From contig OX326959.1 of the NCBI GenBank assembly GCA_946800325.1, positions 7,212,501 through 7,276,500 on the forward strand: DNA of 64,000 nucleotides. Direction: 5' to 3'. Below the pieces are notes generated by a model. That model searched no databases. It worked only from the letters and a program-made list of their open reading frames with translations, and was not told the origin of the DNA. The stretch comes from Luzula sylvatica (taxonomy: Eukaryota > Streptophyta > Magnoliopsida > Poales > Juncaceae). A program made the translations under genes and the position numbers. Shown in pieces: positions 21,252 to 32,958 of this stretch; position 1 is the first letter of the stretch, and every line of letters starts with the position of its first letter.

Positions 21252-23417
21252 CTACAATTTGGATAGTCTTTTTTTGTGTGGGCTCGCATAGTAATTATTA
21301 TTATTCTTTTTACCACCTATGGGCTTTAATTTCTTTTTCTCTCTAATTCTCTTTCTTAGATTATGCAGAGTCATATTAAATACTGAGGGGACAGCAAATG
21401 AAACTTTATGTCTATTGGTTCTCCTACTTTTACGCAAGTCATTAAATGCAGAGAAAGAAATTGAGTCAGAGGAAGAAGACATACCCTTGCTCTTTGTTCT
21501 TGTTGGGGAATCACGCACCGGCTCCTTACCTTTCTCTGCCCACGTCAACCTACGATTGATGGTGCCAATGCCTGACTCGTTCTCTCTGCTGCGCTGCTCT
21601 GTCCCTCTACGAAGTAGCTCTGGTGAATGTCTAATCACCTTGGGAAAACCCGGCGGTGGTTGAGAAGGCAGAGAGTTTTGTCCTTCATTGTCAGTTGAGG
21701 CAGGTGCTGCACGCACGCGTATGGGTGATGGTCTATGCGTGTGCATTTCGCCATGGACCGGGCTAGTATGGACCGCTGGTATCTCGTGGACCGGTCTGAC
21801 TGGAGGTTTCGTCGGGCTCAACCAGATCTTCTGCTTTTTTGACGTCGCTCCTACCGTCTCCTGGATTCCGGCCCCGAAAACTAGAGGCGCTAAATCATCT
21901 TTCTCTTTGGAGGGCGGGGCGAGTTTCCATAGTCGCACCAAAGCTTCTGATGCCATCTGATTTTGTGCCGATATACCTTCAATCGCTCGATTTTGGGCAG
22001 GAACCTCTGTTCTTTCTTCTTCAGAGTGTAGAGCTTCCATTGAGGGGGGAGAATAGCCCGATTTGGAGTCGTGAGAGGGTGGTTTTATCGCCTGTTTGGT
22101 TAGCATGTCTATCTTCACAAACTGTTCAATCGGCGGGGTTTCATCGCGGGGCCTGAAGCAGTAAGAAGTTTCTCTTATAGCTTTGTTAGGTCGGAGGTAC
22201 ACTTGTCTGATATGCCCATCGACTAGGCAGTTAACAAAGGGGGGTAGTTCGATCAGCGCTTGTGTGGCGACGATAATGCGGAGCTTCTCTAGAGTTCTAA
22301 TTTGGTGCAGGGGACCGTGGTCCAGTATCTCACCGACGGAAGCACAAATGTTATCGAGCTCTCTTTCACAGAAGGCCGTGATCGGGAGGTTAAAGAGATC
22401 GATTTCTTGTTTGAAATTGTAGTGGAACACGCGCGCCCCGATGGCAACCGACCATGGATAGGCTGCGACTCCTGCCCTTTCCAAGCTCGGGGTGCAAGCC
22501 TGGAGAAATTGGTCTCGATTTGTAGAAGCAGGCGGCTTCAGAAGGAATTTGTTATCCCCCCAGTATACTAGCTCGAAAGCTATATTGCACTTGGGTGCAG
22601 CTTGTAGTATGCAGTTCAGAGAGTGTAGTGTATGGCTTGTTTTCATCCTGGTATCGAGAACAATGGCCGTTTGGAGCTCGCGGAGCTCATTCGAGTGGTC
22701 TAGTGTGGCTCGGATGGAGCAATTTGGCGGGGGAGCTGATTGCGGGGGGATCCTGAGCAGCGGTTTGTTGAAGGGGTTAAAAAGTAACCCGTTTTCTCTG
22801 TCGCTGAGGCGTTTCTGGCAGTATTTGAAGAGGTGCCCAGGCCTCTTACAATGGCAGCATGCTCTCGGGCGCCTACAGTCGACCGTCAGGTGATCATGCG
22901 ACGTACATTTGAGACATCTACCGAACCAAGCCGGGTTGGTAGGGTCCGGAGGAAACGGCAGTGGGATTCCGTCGTCTTGGGGAGAGAGATGTCGTTTTCG
23001 CTGCTGCGTATTGTTGGAGATTGGTGGCGGAAGGTCTGGGGTGTCGGATGAGGCATGTGCTGAGAGCTGGGTGGCCGGGGTGACCCTTTGCCATACCTGG
23101 TGTTGTGGCTGACGGGGGTTAGGGGCTCTTCCGTAGTTGGTTCTAATGGTTCTTTCATACCTTGTGTTGTTGTTCTGCTTGGCATATTGGCTTTGCATTT
23201 TATGTGTTTTGTTTGCTCGCTGAGTTTGGGTGAAAGAGTGTGGGTGTGCTGAGTGTGGTTGGCTCTTAAAGGCCTTCTTGTAGGGGACGTACTGGAGAGG
23301 ACTGGAGGAGCTTATCCTTTTTATCTGCCACCATCCATCTCCAGTGCTCACCTTGGTTAGTCTTCCTCGTGGTTTAGGATCGCCTGTAGAATCGCCTGTG
23401 GGAGAAGCTCTTTTCAT
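21252..23417 (-). CDS. LINE ORF1, gag-like RNA-binding protein
   Basis: 721 codons. Two CCHC knuckles lie at residues 168-181 (CLKCTSHDHLTVDC) and 187-200 (CCHCKRPGHLFKYC). The next 200 residues contain a region like the DUF4283 domain of plant LINE ORF1 proteins (DNKFLLKPP..., WSVAIGARV). The C-terminal half is Pro/Ser/Arg-rich and disordered. The ATG is 21 bases inside the element's 5' border. The frame closes soon after an AAT repeat and an A run. Another frame continues with ORF1-like text to 20782, so the original protein was probably longer. Confidence 0.85.
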   Translation of the reverse strand: MKRASPTGDSTGDPKPRGRLTKVSTGDGWWQIKRISSSSPLQYVPYKKAFKSQPHSAHPHSFTQTQRANKTHKMQSQYAKQNNNTRYERTIRTNYGRAPNPRQPQHQVWQRVTPATQLSAHASSDTPDLPPPISNNTQQRKRHLSPQDDGIPLPFPPDPTNPAWFGRCLKCTSHDHLTVDCRRPRACCHCKRPGHLFKYCQKRLSDRENGLLFNPFNKPLLRIPPQSAPPPNCSIRATLDHSNELRELQTAIVLDTRMKTSHTLHSLNCILQAAPKCNIAFELVYWGDNKFLLKPPASTNRDQFLQACTPSLERAGVAAYPWSVAIGARVFHYNFKQEIDLFNLPITAFCERELDNICASVGEILDHGPLHQIRTLEKLRIIVATQALIELPPFVNCLVDGHIRQVYLRPNKAIRETSYCFRPRDETPPIEQFVKIDMLTKQAIKPPSHDSKSGYSPPSMEALHSEEERTEVPAQNRAIEGISAQNQMASEALVRLWKLAPPSKEKDDLAPLVFGAGIQETVGATSKKQKIWLSPTKPPVRPVHEIPAVHTSPVHGEMHTHRPSPIRVRAAPASTDNEGQNSLPSQPPPGFPKVIRHSPELLRRGTEQRSRENESGIGTINRRLTWAEKGKEPVRDSPTRTKSKGMSSSSDSISFSAFNDLRKSRRTNRHKVSFAVPSVFNMTLHNLRKRIREKKKLKPIGGKKNNNNYYASPHKKRLSKL

Positions 23418-23438
23418 CTTTTATTACTCTAAACCCTG

Positions 23439-23453
23439 TGTGCTCGGATAATT
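23439..23453. repeat. Target duplication of the LINE, right copy
   Basis: TGTGCTCGGATAATT, identical to 17213-17227. Confidence 0.95.
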
Positions 23454-24900
23454 GGCCAGAATTGTTTTTTGTTTTTTTTTTTTTATTTTGTTTTATTGCT
23501 TAGTTTGTCACATGAATAATACATTTCAAATTTTCAAATTTGAAATAACCATCTCAAATCTCAATGGACAAGAGGTGACATTGTTGAATTATATTGATTT
23601 ACTTTTTTCCCGTTTACTTGTACTAATCTCAATGGGTTATGATGGGTTTTTTTTTTTTTTTGATAAAAAAAATTGAAATTTTAAAATTGAGTGTAAAGAT
23701 TGAAACTATAAAAAAATTCAAATTCTAGGATTTTATTTTCATTCCGATTATGAGCTAATGACTATCATCTCAATGAGCTAGTTCTAAATTGGTATTTTTT
23801 TTTTACTATTCTCTCAAAAAATAAATGATATTTTTAGATTATATTAGTTTATAGAATTAATGTTGGTCTGTTCTGCACGTTAATCTTTTTAGCCCATTTA
23901 CTAATTTACTCCCCTTGACTAATGCATTAATCCTTTACGGAAGACAACTGTTAATAAACACATTGGTGCACCAGATTCATTAACCAACAATAAATTTGTC
24001 CCTCATTTCCATCTAAAAATACTAACCTCAGTATTATCGATTAATATAATAATGTGCATATCCAATCTATTTTATAAACAATATTTACGTAATTTTCAAG
24101 TTTTACTTGATATAAGATTTAATTACTTACACATTTATTAGTATCACAAAAAATTTCCATCACATTTAGTTTAATAATCTTTCAGTATACATATACGTCC
24201 TTTACCTTTTGTATATTGTGTACATAATATTTGAATTTATCATTTCATTTGTAAATTTACTTAAAATTATAGCCTCTCACGATTTAGTATCAATGTCCAC
24301 AGTTAACTTAAAATATAATGTCGCGCAAATAATGTTTGCAATGAATCGAGGATTTGCGGCTCACTTCGAAAATTATTGAAGTGTGAAATTTAAAGATATG
24401 ACTATTTTGCTGTAGATTTTTATTTTCGCAAACGTTGTTTGCACGGCACCTTTGCGAATTTGTGAAGTGCAACAAACAACAATATAAATAGGAAAAAAAA
24501 GTTCATGTACATGGATAATTCTGAATATTACTTGAAAACTACTAACGAAGTAAACCAAATCTATTATTATATCAAGTATTTTGTTCTGACATGAATCCTA
24601 TTGTTGGTTTATTTGGTCTGATGAACTGATTTTTCTTAAATCCATTTCTTTATTATTTTTCTTATCATAATATTGACAGCAATAGTAAGTTTTTTCTCAC
24701 AAGTAACTTAGTATGTAAATTCCAATTTAACATTTGAAGATTTTTTTATTAATTCTAACATGTTCATTTTAACTTTAAGTACAATTATTTATTTATTTTG
24801 AATGGAACCCGACGAGCGATCGCTTGTCGTTAACGGTATCTTATGTTTTTACGTTGCTTCTTAAAAATCAATATCATCTTAGTTAATTAATTAAATCTTA
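23454..24900. other. Intergenic, no gene seen
   Basis: AT-rich sequence with T runs (23469-23483, 23645-23660). I see no coding signal and no bounded element. Confidence 0.55.
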
Positions 24901-24925
24901 AATAGTACTTTCCTTATTTTACCAG

Positions 24926-25262
24926 GTTAAAGAATAGAATCGTTGTTTCTCGAGCTTTTGCGGGCATTACAGAGCTAACAATGTCAAGAATCTTCATAAA
25001 AGAAGAGGATTTAACGATTATGTTTTCGACATGTCAATCGCTTAGGAGTTTATCGATTGAATACCCATATATCGAAAGCGACAGTATCATCCGAATGCAT
25101 ATGTGATCGAGGAGTCTTAGAAGCTTGATGGTCGTTCATGCATCAATACACGAGATATTCATCGCGGACGCTCCAAATCTGGAACGATTCCTCCTCGGAC
25201 CCGAGATTTCTCTGAGATCATCAATAAATATCGGGGAAACGCCCAAGCAAGTATGGATACAT
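24926..25262 (+). pseudogene. F-box/LRR (FBD-type) gene remnant, one exon
   Basis: A splice-acceptor-like TTTTACCAG ends at 24925, and the next frame reads NRIVVSRAFAGITELTMS..., FSTCQSLRSLSIEYPYIES..., then after one TGA SRSLRSLMVVHA and APNLERFLLGPEISLRSS. The repeating leucine spacing with 'APNLERF' is typical of plant F-box/LRR proteins with an FBD tail. A single in-frame stop (about 25105) and the lack of an F-box exon upstream make it a remnant. Confidence 0.72.
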
Positions 25263-26430
25263 CACAATGTCAGTTTTTTTTTTTTTTAATTTTCCACAAT
25301 GTCAGTTCATATGTTCGTTTTCGGTGATATCCTTATGAGGGTATGTTCACATGCGATAAAGAAAAATTATACTTGTCCCCTCTAATATCCACCACAAAAC
25401 TTAATTTGCTGGTCAAAAAACATAAATACCTTCAATAAATAGCAAATTTTACTTTTTTGATTTACCACGTGGTAAACTTATCTTGCTTAGTTTACTTATT
25501 TCTCCTCCCAAAAAACTCGGAAAATGCTTCACATACCGAAGTTTACTACCGAAATGCTACCGATTGAAATTTAATGGAAAGAAATGGAATGAAATGCTTA
25601 TGGGCCCCACTAAAATTTTCCTATATAAGTAATTTCGGTATTACTTCGGTGGTTAACTTCTGTGAACGTATCATTCCCCCAAAAAACTCTCACATAATAA
25701 TGAGTATATACAATTCCTTTTTAGCTTACTATGCATTTACATTATTATTAAAACGTATTTAATGTCAAAATTTGAGGCATGATTGAAGGTGTTTATTGTC
25801 ACGATTTATGTTTTTTGGAATTTGAAACCGAATAATAAAATGCAAATTCAATCAACATAATAATTCTATCGTCATCCTTCAAATTTTGAAACAAATGTCT
25901 AAATATTTCAGACCTTAATATTCAAACCAAAATGTATAAAAACGGTCCCCTCTAATTAATGGCCTTGATTTGGATGGTATTTTGAATTGCTTGATATTGG
26001 AAATGAGATTTAAGAGAAGAGCAGGTCATGTGATTGCAAAAATACAGTATTTTTTCTTTTTGAAGTGAAACATAATTCATGAAACATGGATATTATTGAT
26101 TTAATTTTTTTATTTGTGATACCGATGAGATTTGAATCCGTGACTTCTGATATTGTGCTAAGCAATTTACCACTACACCAACGAAATTTATGTTTTTTCA
26201 TTTTTGTAAAGTTAAAATTTACATATGTGGAAAATAAATTATTGGGATGGATCAGTTCAAAATTTACCACATGTGAAACGTGTGAAATCCAATAAAAATG
26301 TTATAAAATAGATTTTGAATTTCTCTTGAATTAATCCTACAAATACAACACAAACCTAACTCTTTCATTCTCCACTCATGATTTCGAATATGAGTCATGT
26401 TTTTGTCTCCTCTCTTCAATTACAGCGAGA
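25263..26430. other. Intergenic
   Basis: Contains a T run with a short duplication (CACAATGTCAG at about 25263 and 25300) and, at about 25530-25660, a small inverted pair (ACCGAAGTTTACTACCGAAA and its partner). No gene is supported. Confidence 0.4.
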
Positions 26431-26436
26431 ATACTG

Positions 26437-26675
26437 CATGGAACTCGGCACGGAACTATCGAAGCTTGAGGGAGGAGATAGAGATGATTCAAGTGAATAT
26501 ATGATTTTAGTTGGAAGCTCGTGTTATCTCACATGTACGAGGTCCGACATCACATGTAGTGTTGGCACAGTGAGTCGGTTCATAGAGAAGCCAAAATACT
26601 CATATTGAAAGATAATCAAGCGGACTATTCGATACCTCGAAGGTTTGAAGTCACGTGGGTTATATAATTTGTGAA
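26437..26675 (+). pseudogene. Ty1/copia polyprotein scrap
   Basis: The frame reads EYMILVGSSCYLTCTRSDIT and VGTVSRFIEKPK, then after a stop IKRTIRYLEGLKSRGLY. This follows the end of the copia reverse transcriptase ('LVGSLRYLT.TRPD', 'VSRFM..P', 'AKRILRYLKGT'). About 80 residues remain, with no long terminal repeats visible. Confidence 0.75.
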
Positions 26676-26680
26676 CAAAT

Positions 26681-26970
26681 CACTACAACATATACGTACA
26701 TCACCAACAGAGGGCACTGTTGGTAAAAAGCCACAAAGTCGTCGCTAAAGGGTTTTATCGATGGATACCCGTTGGTGAAAGTGGCGTCACTGATTCTAAA
26801 CTTTTTCGACGTGTCGTTGGTAAAGGGTATTCCCAACAGTCAAAAGCTTTCCGATGGGCCGTCGATAAAGAGTATCACCAATGACCCGTCGGAAAAGGTC
26901 ATCACCGACAACCCGTCCGAAAAGACTTCCACCAACGGCCCGTTGCAGAGACTATCAGTCTACAAACTAA
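26681..26970 (+). mobile_element. CACTA-like terminus with subterminal repeats
   Basis: Begins CACTACAACATATACG and continues with many variants of a unit like GACGGCCCGTCGGTAAAGG in both orientations. Plant CACTA elements have such CACTA ends and short subterminal repeats. No opposite end was found nearby, so this is a fragment. Confidence 0.55.
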
Positions 26971-26984
26971 TATATTATAATATG

Positions 26985-27400
26985 AATTACTCAATTAATA
27001 TAATTACTTAATATTTAAAAATATCAATAAATTGATATGTACTGAGATTAACCAAAATATAACTGATATTATATATAATATTGTGTAATTAATATTATTT
27101 AATTAGAATTAATAATCAACAAAATAAACATTATTTAATTAATATATATAATATTAATATGTAATACATATAATTAATATAATATAATATATAATATTAA
27201 TAAAATAATGTAATAATAATACAATACAATATAATAATAATATTATTATTAATAGTAATAATAATAATAAAATAATAATATATAATATTATAATACAATA
27301 TTAATATTAATATAATATAGTACAAGATATGTAATGTTAATATAATATTTATTTCAATTATTAATTAATATAAACTAATTTATATATTTAGTTTCTCACA
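26985..27400. repeat. Simple AT-rich region
   Basis: Nearly pure A and T with irregular TA, AAT and ATT runs. No gene. Confidence 0.8.
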
Positions 27401-27902
27401 TCAAATAACACATATGAAAAAATGTATGTCTTTCAAATATTTTATCCTCACGTCAGTTTTTCTAGACAATACAAGAAAAACGGCCCCAAAATACCAGTGG
27501 AGCTAGATCGGCATATTCCAATTTGACTATCCGGGTTTGAATCAAGCGATGGACCTCACACAAATAACAAATTGTATGACCGTTTTGGACCTAAGTAGGC
27601 ATATTCTTCTCTTACAAATTTGAATTCATTTAATCTCTCATTACCCTAATTTTATTAAAAACACTGAACCAAAATTATAATTTTCATTATCTCCTCATAT
27701 TAAAAATTAAAAATTCATACTAATACTAATACTAATTGTACTACAAAACAACAAATTGAATGTTCAAGCCTTCAAAACACAAACCAAAAAATATAAAATT
27801 TTCGAATAGTACACACATTTTACGATACACTCAAAACTTCAATGCCTCCTTTTTGTCTTTTTCATTTTCTCTTCGCAAAGATTTCTTGGCGAACATGTTC
27901 AT

Positions 27903-30292
27903 TCAAAGTACCTTATGCGCTTTCCCATAATATCTGTTAATAAATTCTGCCTGCAAAAATAAATAAACAAAAATAGATTAATAATCATGATAAAACAATA
28001 ATTAAAGATAATAAATATTTATTTTGATGGTACCTTTAATTGGCTAATATCAGGTGTATTTTCAGATTTTACAGGGTAAAATTTGTAAAATTTCATATTT
28101 TCGAAAGCGGCTTTTTTCACGGGATCCATATCTTCCAACATTTTCTTTCTTGCTTCTTTCGCCTATAAATATATTACCAAAAAAAATAATTAGAAAAAAT
28201 AATAGGGTTTAGCTAAAAAAATTATATATTGTTTACCTGTCTTTGTTCTCTCTTTCTTGCTCGTACTAGTTCCTTAACAAATTCCTAAAAATACAATTCG
28301 AAATTATTAACATGAATAAAAAATGAATCAATTATAATTAGATTAAAAAGTACCATGAATTTCTCTTTCTGGTCATTAGACAGTGCTTCCTTCTGAATTA
28401 ACTCGTCAGTAAAATCCTAGAAACAAAAAATCAAATATTAATTAACATTCTTATAAAAAACCATAAGATATTAATGCAATAGTATAGTACCTCAACATCG
28501 TCTAAATCCCAGTCGAAGTCACAAACAAGCTACAAATGAAATAAAAAAGGATTAAATTAAATAGATTTAAAAATATTTAATCAATAAAATATAAATTAAT
28601 AATCATACAGGAGGTTCGCTAGGATACAAAATATTGATGACTGTGTCTACTTCGTCCTCTTGTTCAGTTAAAGGCTCAAAATCTGATAATATAAATAAAT
28701 AAATAAGTTACTAAAAATATTATTCTAAATTTTGGAAATTAAAATGAAAAACTTACATGGAATGCAATAATCATATTTCTTGACTCGCTCAATTTTTAAA
28801 TGCTTCAATGCAGATCTATATCACAAACAATAAAAACAATAAATAAATAAATTTAAATGAAAATAGTAATCAACAAGGGTTTAGGGTTCAGTGGATAACC
28901 TTCTTTGGGTGCAAGAAAGAGTGTATATTTGAGTTTTAAGTCCTTCAAGTGTCCTATGCCTATAATTAGAATAATTTAAGAATCAAGTTAAAAGGAAAAA
29001 AGGGTTTTTTCACAATTTTGGGATAAAGCAGGGGCTTTTTTGCAAATTTTATACAAAAAAGATTAATTACCTGTTTTCTAAGGGGACATAAGGGACCCAA
29101 GCCATTTTCATTTGTTTCATTGGAACTATTTCTTCGGTCTCTCTTTGAACCGAGTTTATTCCAAGTTTATCTGAAGGTGGAAATGGAGATTCAACCTATT
29201 CGAAATTCAAAAAATTTAATTTAAATTTTGAAGAATTAGGTTTACAAATGTGAATTTAATATTTTTATTTACTTACCGCCACGACAACAGGGATAAGGAT
29301 GACACTTCCTAAGGCAGGCAAATATTGAGCTGTAAAATTATAAAAAAAATAAACATATAAGTTACATGCAAATATGAAATTAATTAAGGGTTTTTTTTAT
29401 AAATTTAACATACGTTCTGTGCTTCCGAACATGTAGACTTTTTTCTCATAAAGCAAACCACCTTCCTCAAATGCTTCCTGAAAATCGAAAAATTCGATTT
29501 CAAATAAGTACGGAAATTCAATAATATATTACAAAAATAGAGTATATGGAATCATAAATACATAATACACACCTCTAAGTTTGAGAAATCCCATTTGATT
29601 TCGCTTAGTTTGTCCATGTTATCCCACTGCAAGATATAAAAAGGCATAATGAATATTAAGAAATTAAATTTGGAATATTGTAATTCATAATTAATTTGAA
29701 TTTTATGTTAATAGAACGAACCTCAGTGCCCACAGGAAATGCTGATTGCCAGAGATCGTCCTGAAAAACAAAAAAGAGAGTAAAACAATTACATTATCAA
29801 AATTAATCAGGGTAAATCATAACAAATTATCAGATCCATTTGCACAAATTCAAATCAACGCAGTAATTGAGAAATGAAGAAAAAAAAAGATTGTTTCGAA
29901 TGAATTATCATGAATTTGAATCAAGTACCAGAAAATCGAGAAAAAAATGAAAAACAAAATCATCTAGAGAGAAAATTACACACCATATTCCTTCTTTCAG
30001 GTAAGTATTCCGGTTCAGGTTTAGGTTTCGGATCCTTCTTTGCACGTTTCCCTCTTTTAGCCGCCTTAGTCGGCACATCCGCCTTCTTTCTCTTGTTCGA
30101 AGACGACGCCTTGGTACTTTTCTTGCTAGGTTTGGCCTCGGCTTTGCTAGGTTCGGCCTCGACTTTGCTAGGTTCGGCCTCGACTTTTCTAGGTTCGGCC
30201 TCGACTTTTCTAGATTTAGCCTCAGCTTTGCTGCTTCCGTCATTCTGCTGCTTAGCCGCCGCCTTCTTCTTCGCTGCCTTCTTCAGTGCCAT
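27903..30292 (-). CDS. HIT4-like gene, copy A
   Basis: I resolve 14 exons: 29984-30292, 29722-29760, 29573-29626, 29414-29477, 29277-29329, 29071-29195, 28900-28959, 28757-28815, 28609-28682, 28491-28529, 28354-28416, 28237-28284, 28034-28162, 27903-27950. All have GT..AG borders and matching phases, giving 387 residues. Residues 1-95 are Lys/Ala/Glu-rich with nuclear-signal-like clusters and a seven-residue repeat (EAEPSKV type). From EYLPERRNM onward the text (DDLWQSAFPVGTEWDNMDKL, FPPSDKLGINSVQRE, SCTQRRSALKHL, INRYYGKAHKVL) matches HEAT INTOLERANT 4, an Arabidopsis nuclear protein linked to heat-induced chromatin reorganisation and release of silencing. A TATA-like TATATATTTTT lies about 170 bases upstream of the ATG. 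Of the three copies it is the most canonical at the C-terminus. Confidence 0.9.
30121..30225 (-). repeat. 21-bp coding tandem repeat in HIT4-like exon 1
   Basis: Units encoding seven residues (EAEPSKV/A type) repeat about five times here. The same place in copy B (about 35165-35250) has different, partly contracted units. Confidence 0.75.
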
Positions 30293-31069
30293 GGTTATTA
30301 TCGAATTAGGGTTAGGGTTTGAGAGATTTGGAGAAATAGGAGCGCGAAGAGGAGAAATAGTGAAAAATCAGATTTGCGTAAGATGAACGCAGAAGGCGGC
30401 CTCGGTCGAAATTTGAAGAGACGAAGGACACGCTGCTACTGATGATATTCACAGATCAAAAATATATAGGTACAACTACAGTGTATCTCTAAACAGGGTA
30501 ATTTATTGTAACGGATATCTGTCCCTATAATATTGAGAGCTGTGAATGTAAACTACCATTAAAAGAGGTAGAAGATATGTTAGATCATGTCTCCCTTGCC
30601 TCATAAATGGAGAGGAAGGGATATTTTAGGGCCGTTGATTCATTTGATGAGATTATTTGTGGCTCTTGGATGGGATGTAATTTGGAAATTCAAAGGTAAT
30701 TATTGGGAATTCTAAAAGTAAAATAAAGAAAAAAAGTACACTTTTGCCCTCCAAAGTGTTCCAAAAAGTGCATTTTGCCCCCCAAACAAAAATATGCACA
30801 TTTTTGCCCCCCAATCTTTCAAAAAATGTTCAACGTGTCTCCTCGGTCTAATTTCTGTTAAAACCTCGGTTATCTGCTGACGTGGCGTGCTGAGTAGGAT
30901 GGAAAACTGATGACGTGGCAACTGAACCCAATTACATCCCAACCCGACCCGATAAATTTGATTGTTAGCTCTCCCCTCTCTCTCTTTCTCTCCCTTTCTC
31001 TTTCTCCTTCGGCAGATCTCGCCTCTCTCTCTTTCTCTCCCTCTCTCCCTGGCGATCTCGCCTCTCTCA

Positions 31070-31185
31070 CAGACGTCGCCCCAGCCCCCTCGTCGCCCCA
31101 GCCCCCTCGTCGCCCCAGCCCCCTCCCGCCCCAGCCCACTTCTCTCGCCCCAGCCTCCTCGTCGCCCCAGCCCCCTCGCTGTTGT
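31070..31185 (+). repeat. CCCCAGCCCCCTCGTCG tandem repeat
   Basis: About five imperfect copies of a 17-18-bp unit lie in a CT-rich stretch (30970-31250) ahead of the transposase frame, probably in its leader. Confidence 0.85.
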
Positions 31186-31438
31186 GCCTGCCCTCTCTTT
31201 GTCTTCCTCTCTCCCTCGGTAAAGATCTAAAAAATTTATTTCTCTCGCCTCTCTTTTTCGTTGAACAGATCTACAAAAATTACAAACAGGCCCCTGCATA
31301 AATTCTGTATTTACAAAAAAAACCCTGTTAATTTACAAAAAAAAACCTGTTAATTTACAAAAATACCCCTGTCTTTATTTACTAATTTATTTAATAATTG
31401 ATCCAATTTATTTGTGAATTTGAAGTTAATTTGGGAAG

Positions 31439-32380
31439 ATGAACTCCGAAGAAAGCATAAATTGGATTATTGAAACGGCACCGCCTCTCGACATGCGTCC
31501 CGATTTGGAAGAATTGGAATGGGTCGAATGGAATGAAGAAAGTGAATTTTCTTATTCGAGCGATGAAAGTAATGATCAAAATAGTGATGAAAATAATGAA
31601 GAAACCCAAGAACCCGAATTTAGGGACACAAATTTACCCGATTTTAATATTGGAATGAGGTTTCCCGGTGCTTCGGAGTTTCGAGCGGCCGTTCGGAAAT
31701 ATGTGGTAGACAATGTGAAAGAAATTAAACTAGTAAAAAATGAGAGGCACAAAGGAAGGGCTCAATGTAGATTACCTAATTGTCCTTGGGTCGTTTACGC
31801 TTCGATAGATAATAGAACCCAAGAATTTGTGATAAAAACGTTTAATCCCGAACACAAATGTACTCCTTCTTTCAAGTGCCAAATGATAACGTCAACGTTT
31901 CTTGCTAGGAAATACGAAGAACGAATTATGTCGCATCCGGGTTGGAAATCAATAAATATGCAAACGGTAATTAGGCAAGAGATGGGGGTCAATGTTACGG
32001 TGACCCAATGTAGAACGGCAAAATTGAAAACAATGAAAAAATACTTAGGAAGCTACACCGAAGAATATGCAAAGATTTGGGATTATGCACAAGCATTGGT
32101 TGAGTCCGATCGAGAGAATACAATTAGGGTAAATTGTAGGCGAAACGAAATTAATGAGATTCCCCGTTTTCAAAGAATGTACATTTGTTTCGGTGCGTGC
32201 AAAAAAGGTTTTTTAGCCGGTTGTAGAAAAGTAATCGGTTTAGACGGATGTTTCTCGAAGGGCCCAATAAAGTTCGAGATACTCTCGGCAATCGGGAGGG
32301 ACGCTAACAATCAAATGTATCATATTGCTTGGGCGATTGTAGAATTAGAAAATAAAGAAATTAGACGGGTTGGGATGTAA
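31439..32380 (+). pseudogene. Truncated MuDR-type transposase
   Basis: 313 codons. Residues 1-65 are acidic. Residues about 75-165 form a Mutator DNA-binding domain (FRAAVRKYVVDNVKEIKLVK, CRLPNCPWVVYAS, HKCTPSFKCQMITSTFLARK). The start of the catalytic core follows, with its first aspartate (GLDGCFSKGP) and AIVELENKE. The frame then enters the right terminal repeat and stops after IRRVGM. The second acidic residues and the SWIM finger are missing, so it cannot catalyse transposition. Confidence 0.88.
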
Positions 32381-32958
32381 TTGGGTTAAGTTGCCACGTC
32401 ATCAGTTTTCCATCCTACTCAGCACGCCACGTCAGCAGATAACCGAGGTTTTAACAGAAATTAGACGGAGGGGGCACGTTGAACATTTTTTGAAAGATTG
32501 GGGGGCAAAAAGGTGCATATTTTTGTTTGGGGGCAAAGTGCACTTTTTGGAACACTTTGGGAGGCAAAAGTGTACTTTTTTTAAAAATAAAATATAAATT
32601 TTTTGAATTTGTTCTGACGAAAATAAAATTTTGGATATTCGAAAAATTATCTAAATAAAATTTTATATTCATTTACCGAAATATGTTAAAATAGAAATTT
32701 GGACCAAAATGCATATATATTCCATATTTAATTTTACTAAATATTTTGTTAAAATAGACAATTTTATCATGTACTAGTTTAGTAGTTTATAAAAATAGAA
32801 ACTTATTAGGAGAACAAATAATAGAAATTTACAATATAAAAGAATGTTAACACGAAATCTAAATTATAATAAACTCGTTAAAAAAACATGCTCAAAACAC
32901 AATACACTATTTTAATTTTTTAACTTTTTTTCTGTAAATGTTTTTTGGCGAAAAAGTT

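Larger units (their letters stand above)
17228..23438 (-). mobile_element. Near full-length L1-type LINE
   Basis: Perfect 15-bp duplications flank it. The left border begins with a short T run, which is the poly(A) tail of a minus-strand insertion. It carries ORF1 (gag-like) and ORF2 (endonuclease, reverse transcriptase, zinc-finger end). Only about 21 bases precede the ORF1 ATG, so a longer 5' leader may have been lost. ORF2 is disrupted by one frameshift and ORF1 by an early stop or frame change near its 3' end. The perfect duplications and long frames suggest a young copy. Confidence 0.93.
30729..32582 (+). mobile_element. MuDR-type Mutator element, internally deleted
   Basis: Terminal inverted repeats of about 217 bp (30729-30946 and 32366-32582) begin AAAAAAAGTACACTTTTGCC. 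AAAATAAA flanks both sides (30720-30727 and 32584-32591), and a ninth base differs. The equivalent flank of copy B (about 35748-35775) shows the uninterrupted site. The inside has a pyrimidine-rich leader and one truncated transposase frame that runs into the right repeat. It is therefore a deletion derivative that needs a helper. Confidence 0.93.

Noticed and set aside
21319..23112. Several plus-strand frames opposite the LINE ORF1
   Set aside because: Their length comes from the GC-richer codon structure of ORF1 on the other strand. No independent gene signal.
25530..25660. Possible small MITE from inverted ACCGAAGT... motifs
   Set aside because: The inverted match is short and I could find neither clean ends nor a target duplication.
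29910..30386. Plus-strand frame of 158 codons over HIT4-like exon 1 (and its twin at 34945-35418)
   Set aside because: Mirror image of the Lys/Glu repeat on the minus strand (Leu/Ala/Ser-rich translation) and present in both duplicates for that reason only.
30712..31299. 195-codon minus frame and overlapping plus frames in the CT-rich stretch
   Set aside because: Low-complexity Arg/Gly or Ser/Pro translations of a tandem repeat inside the Mutator element.
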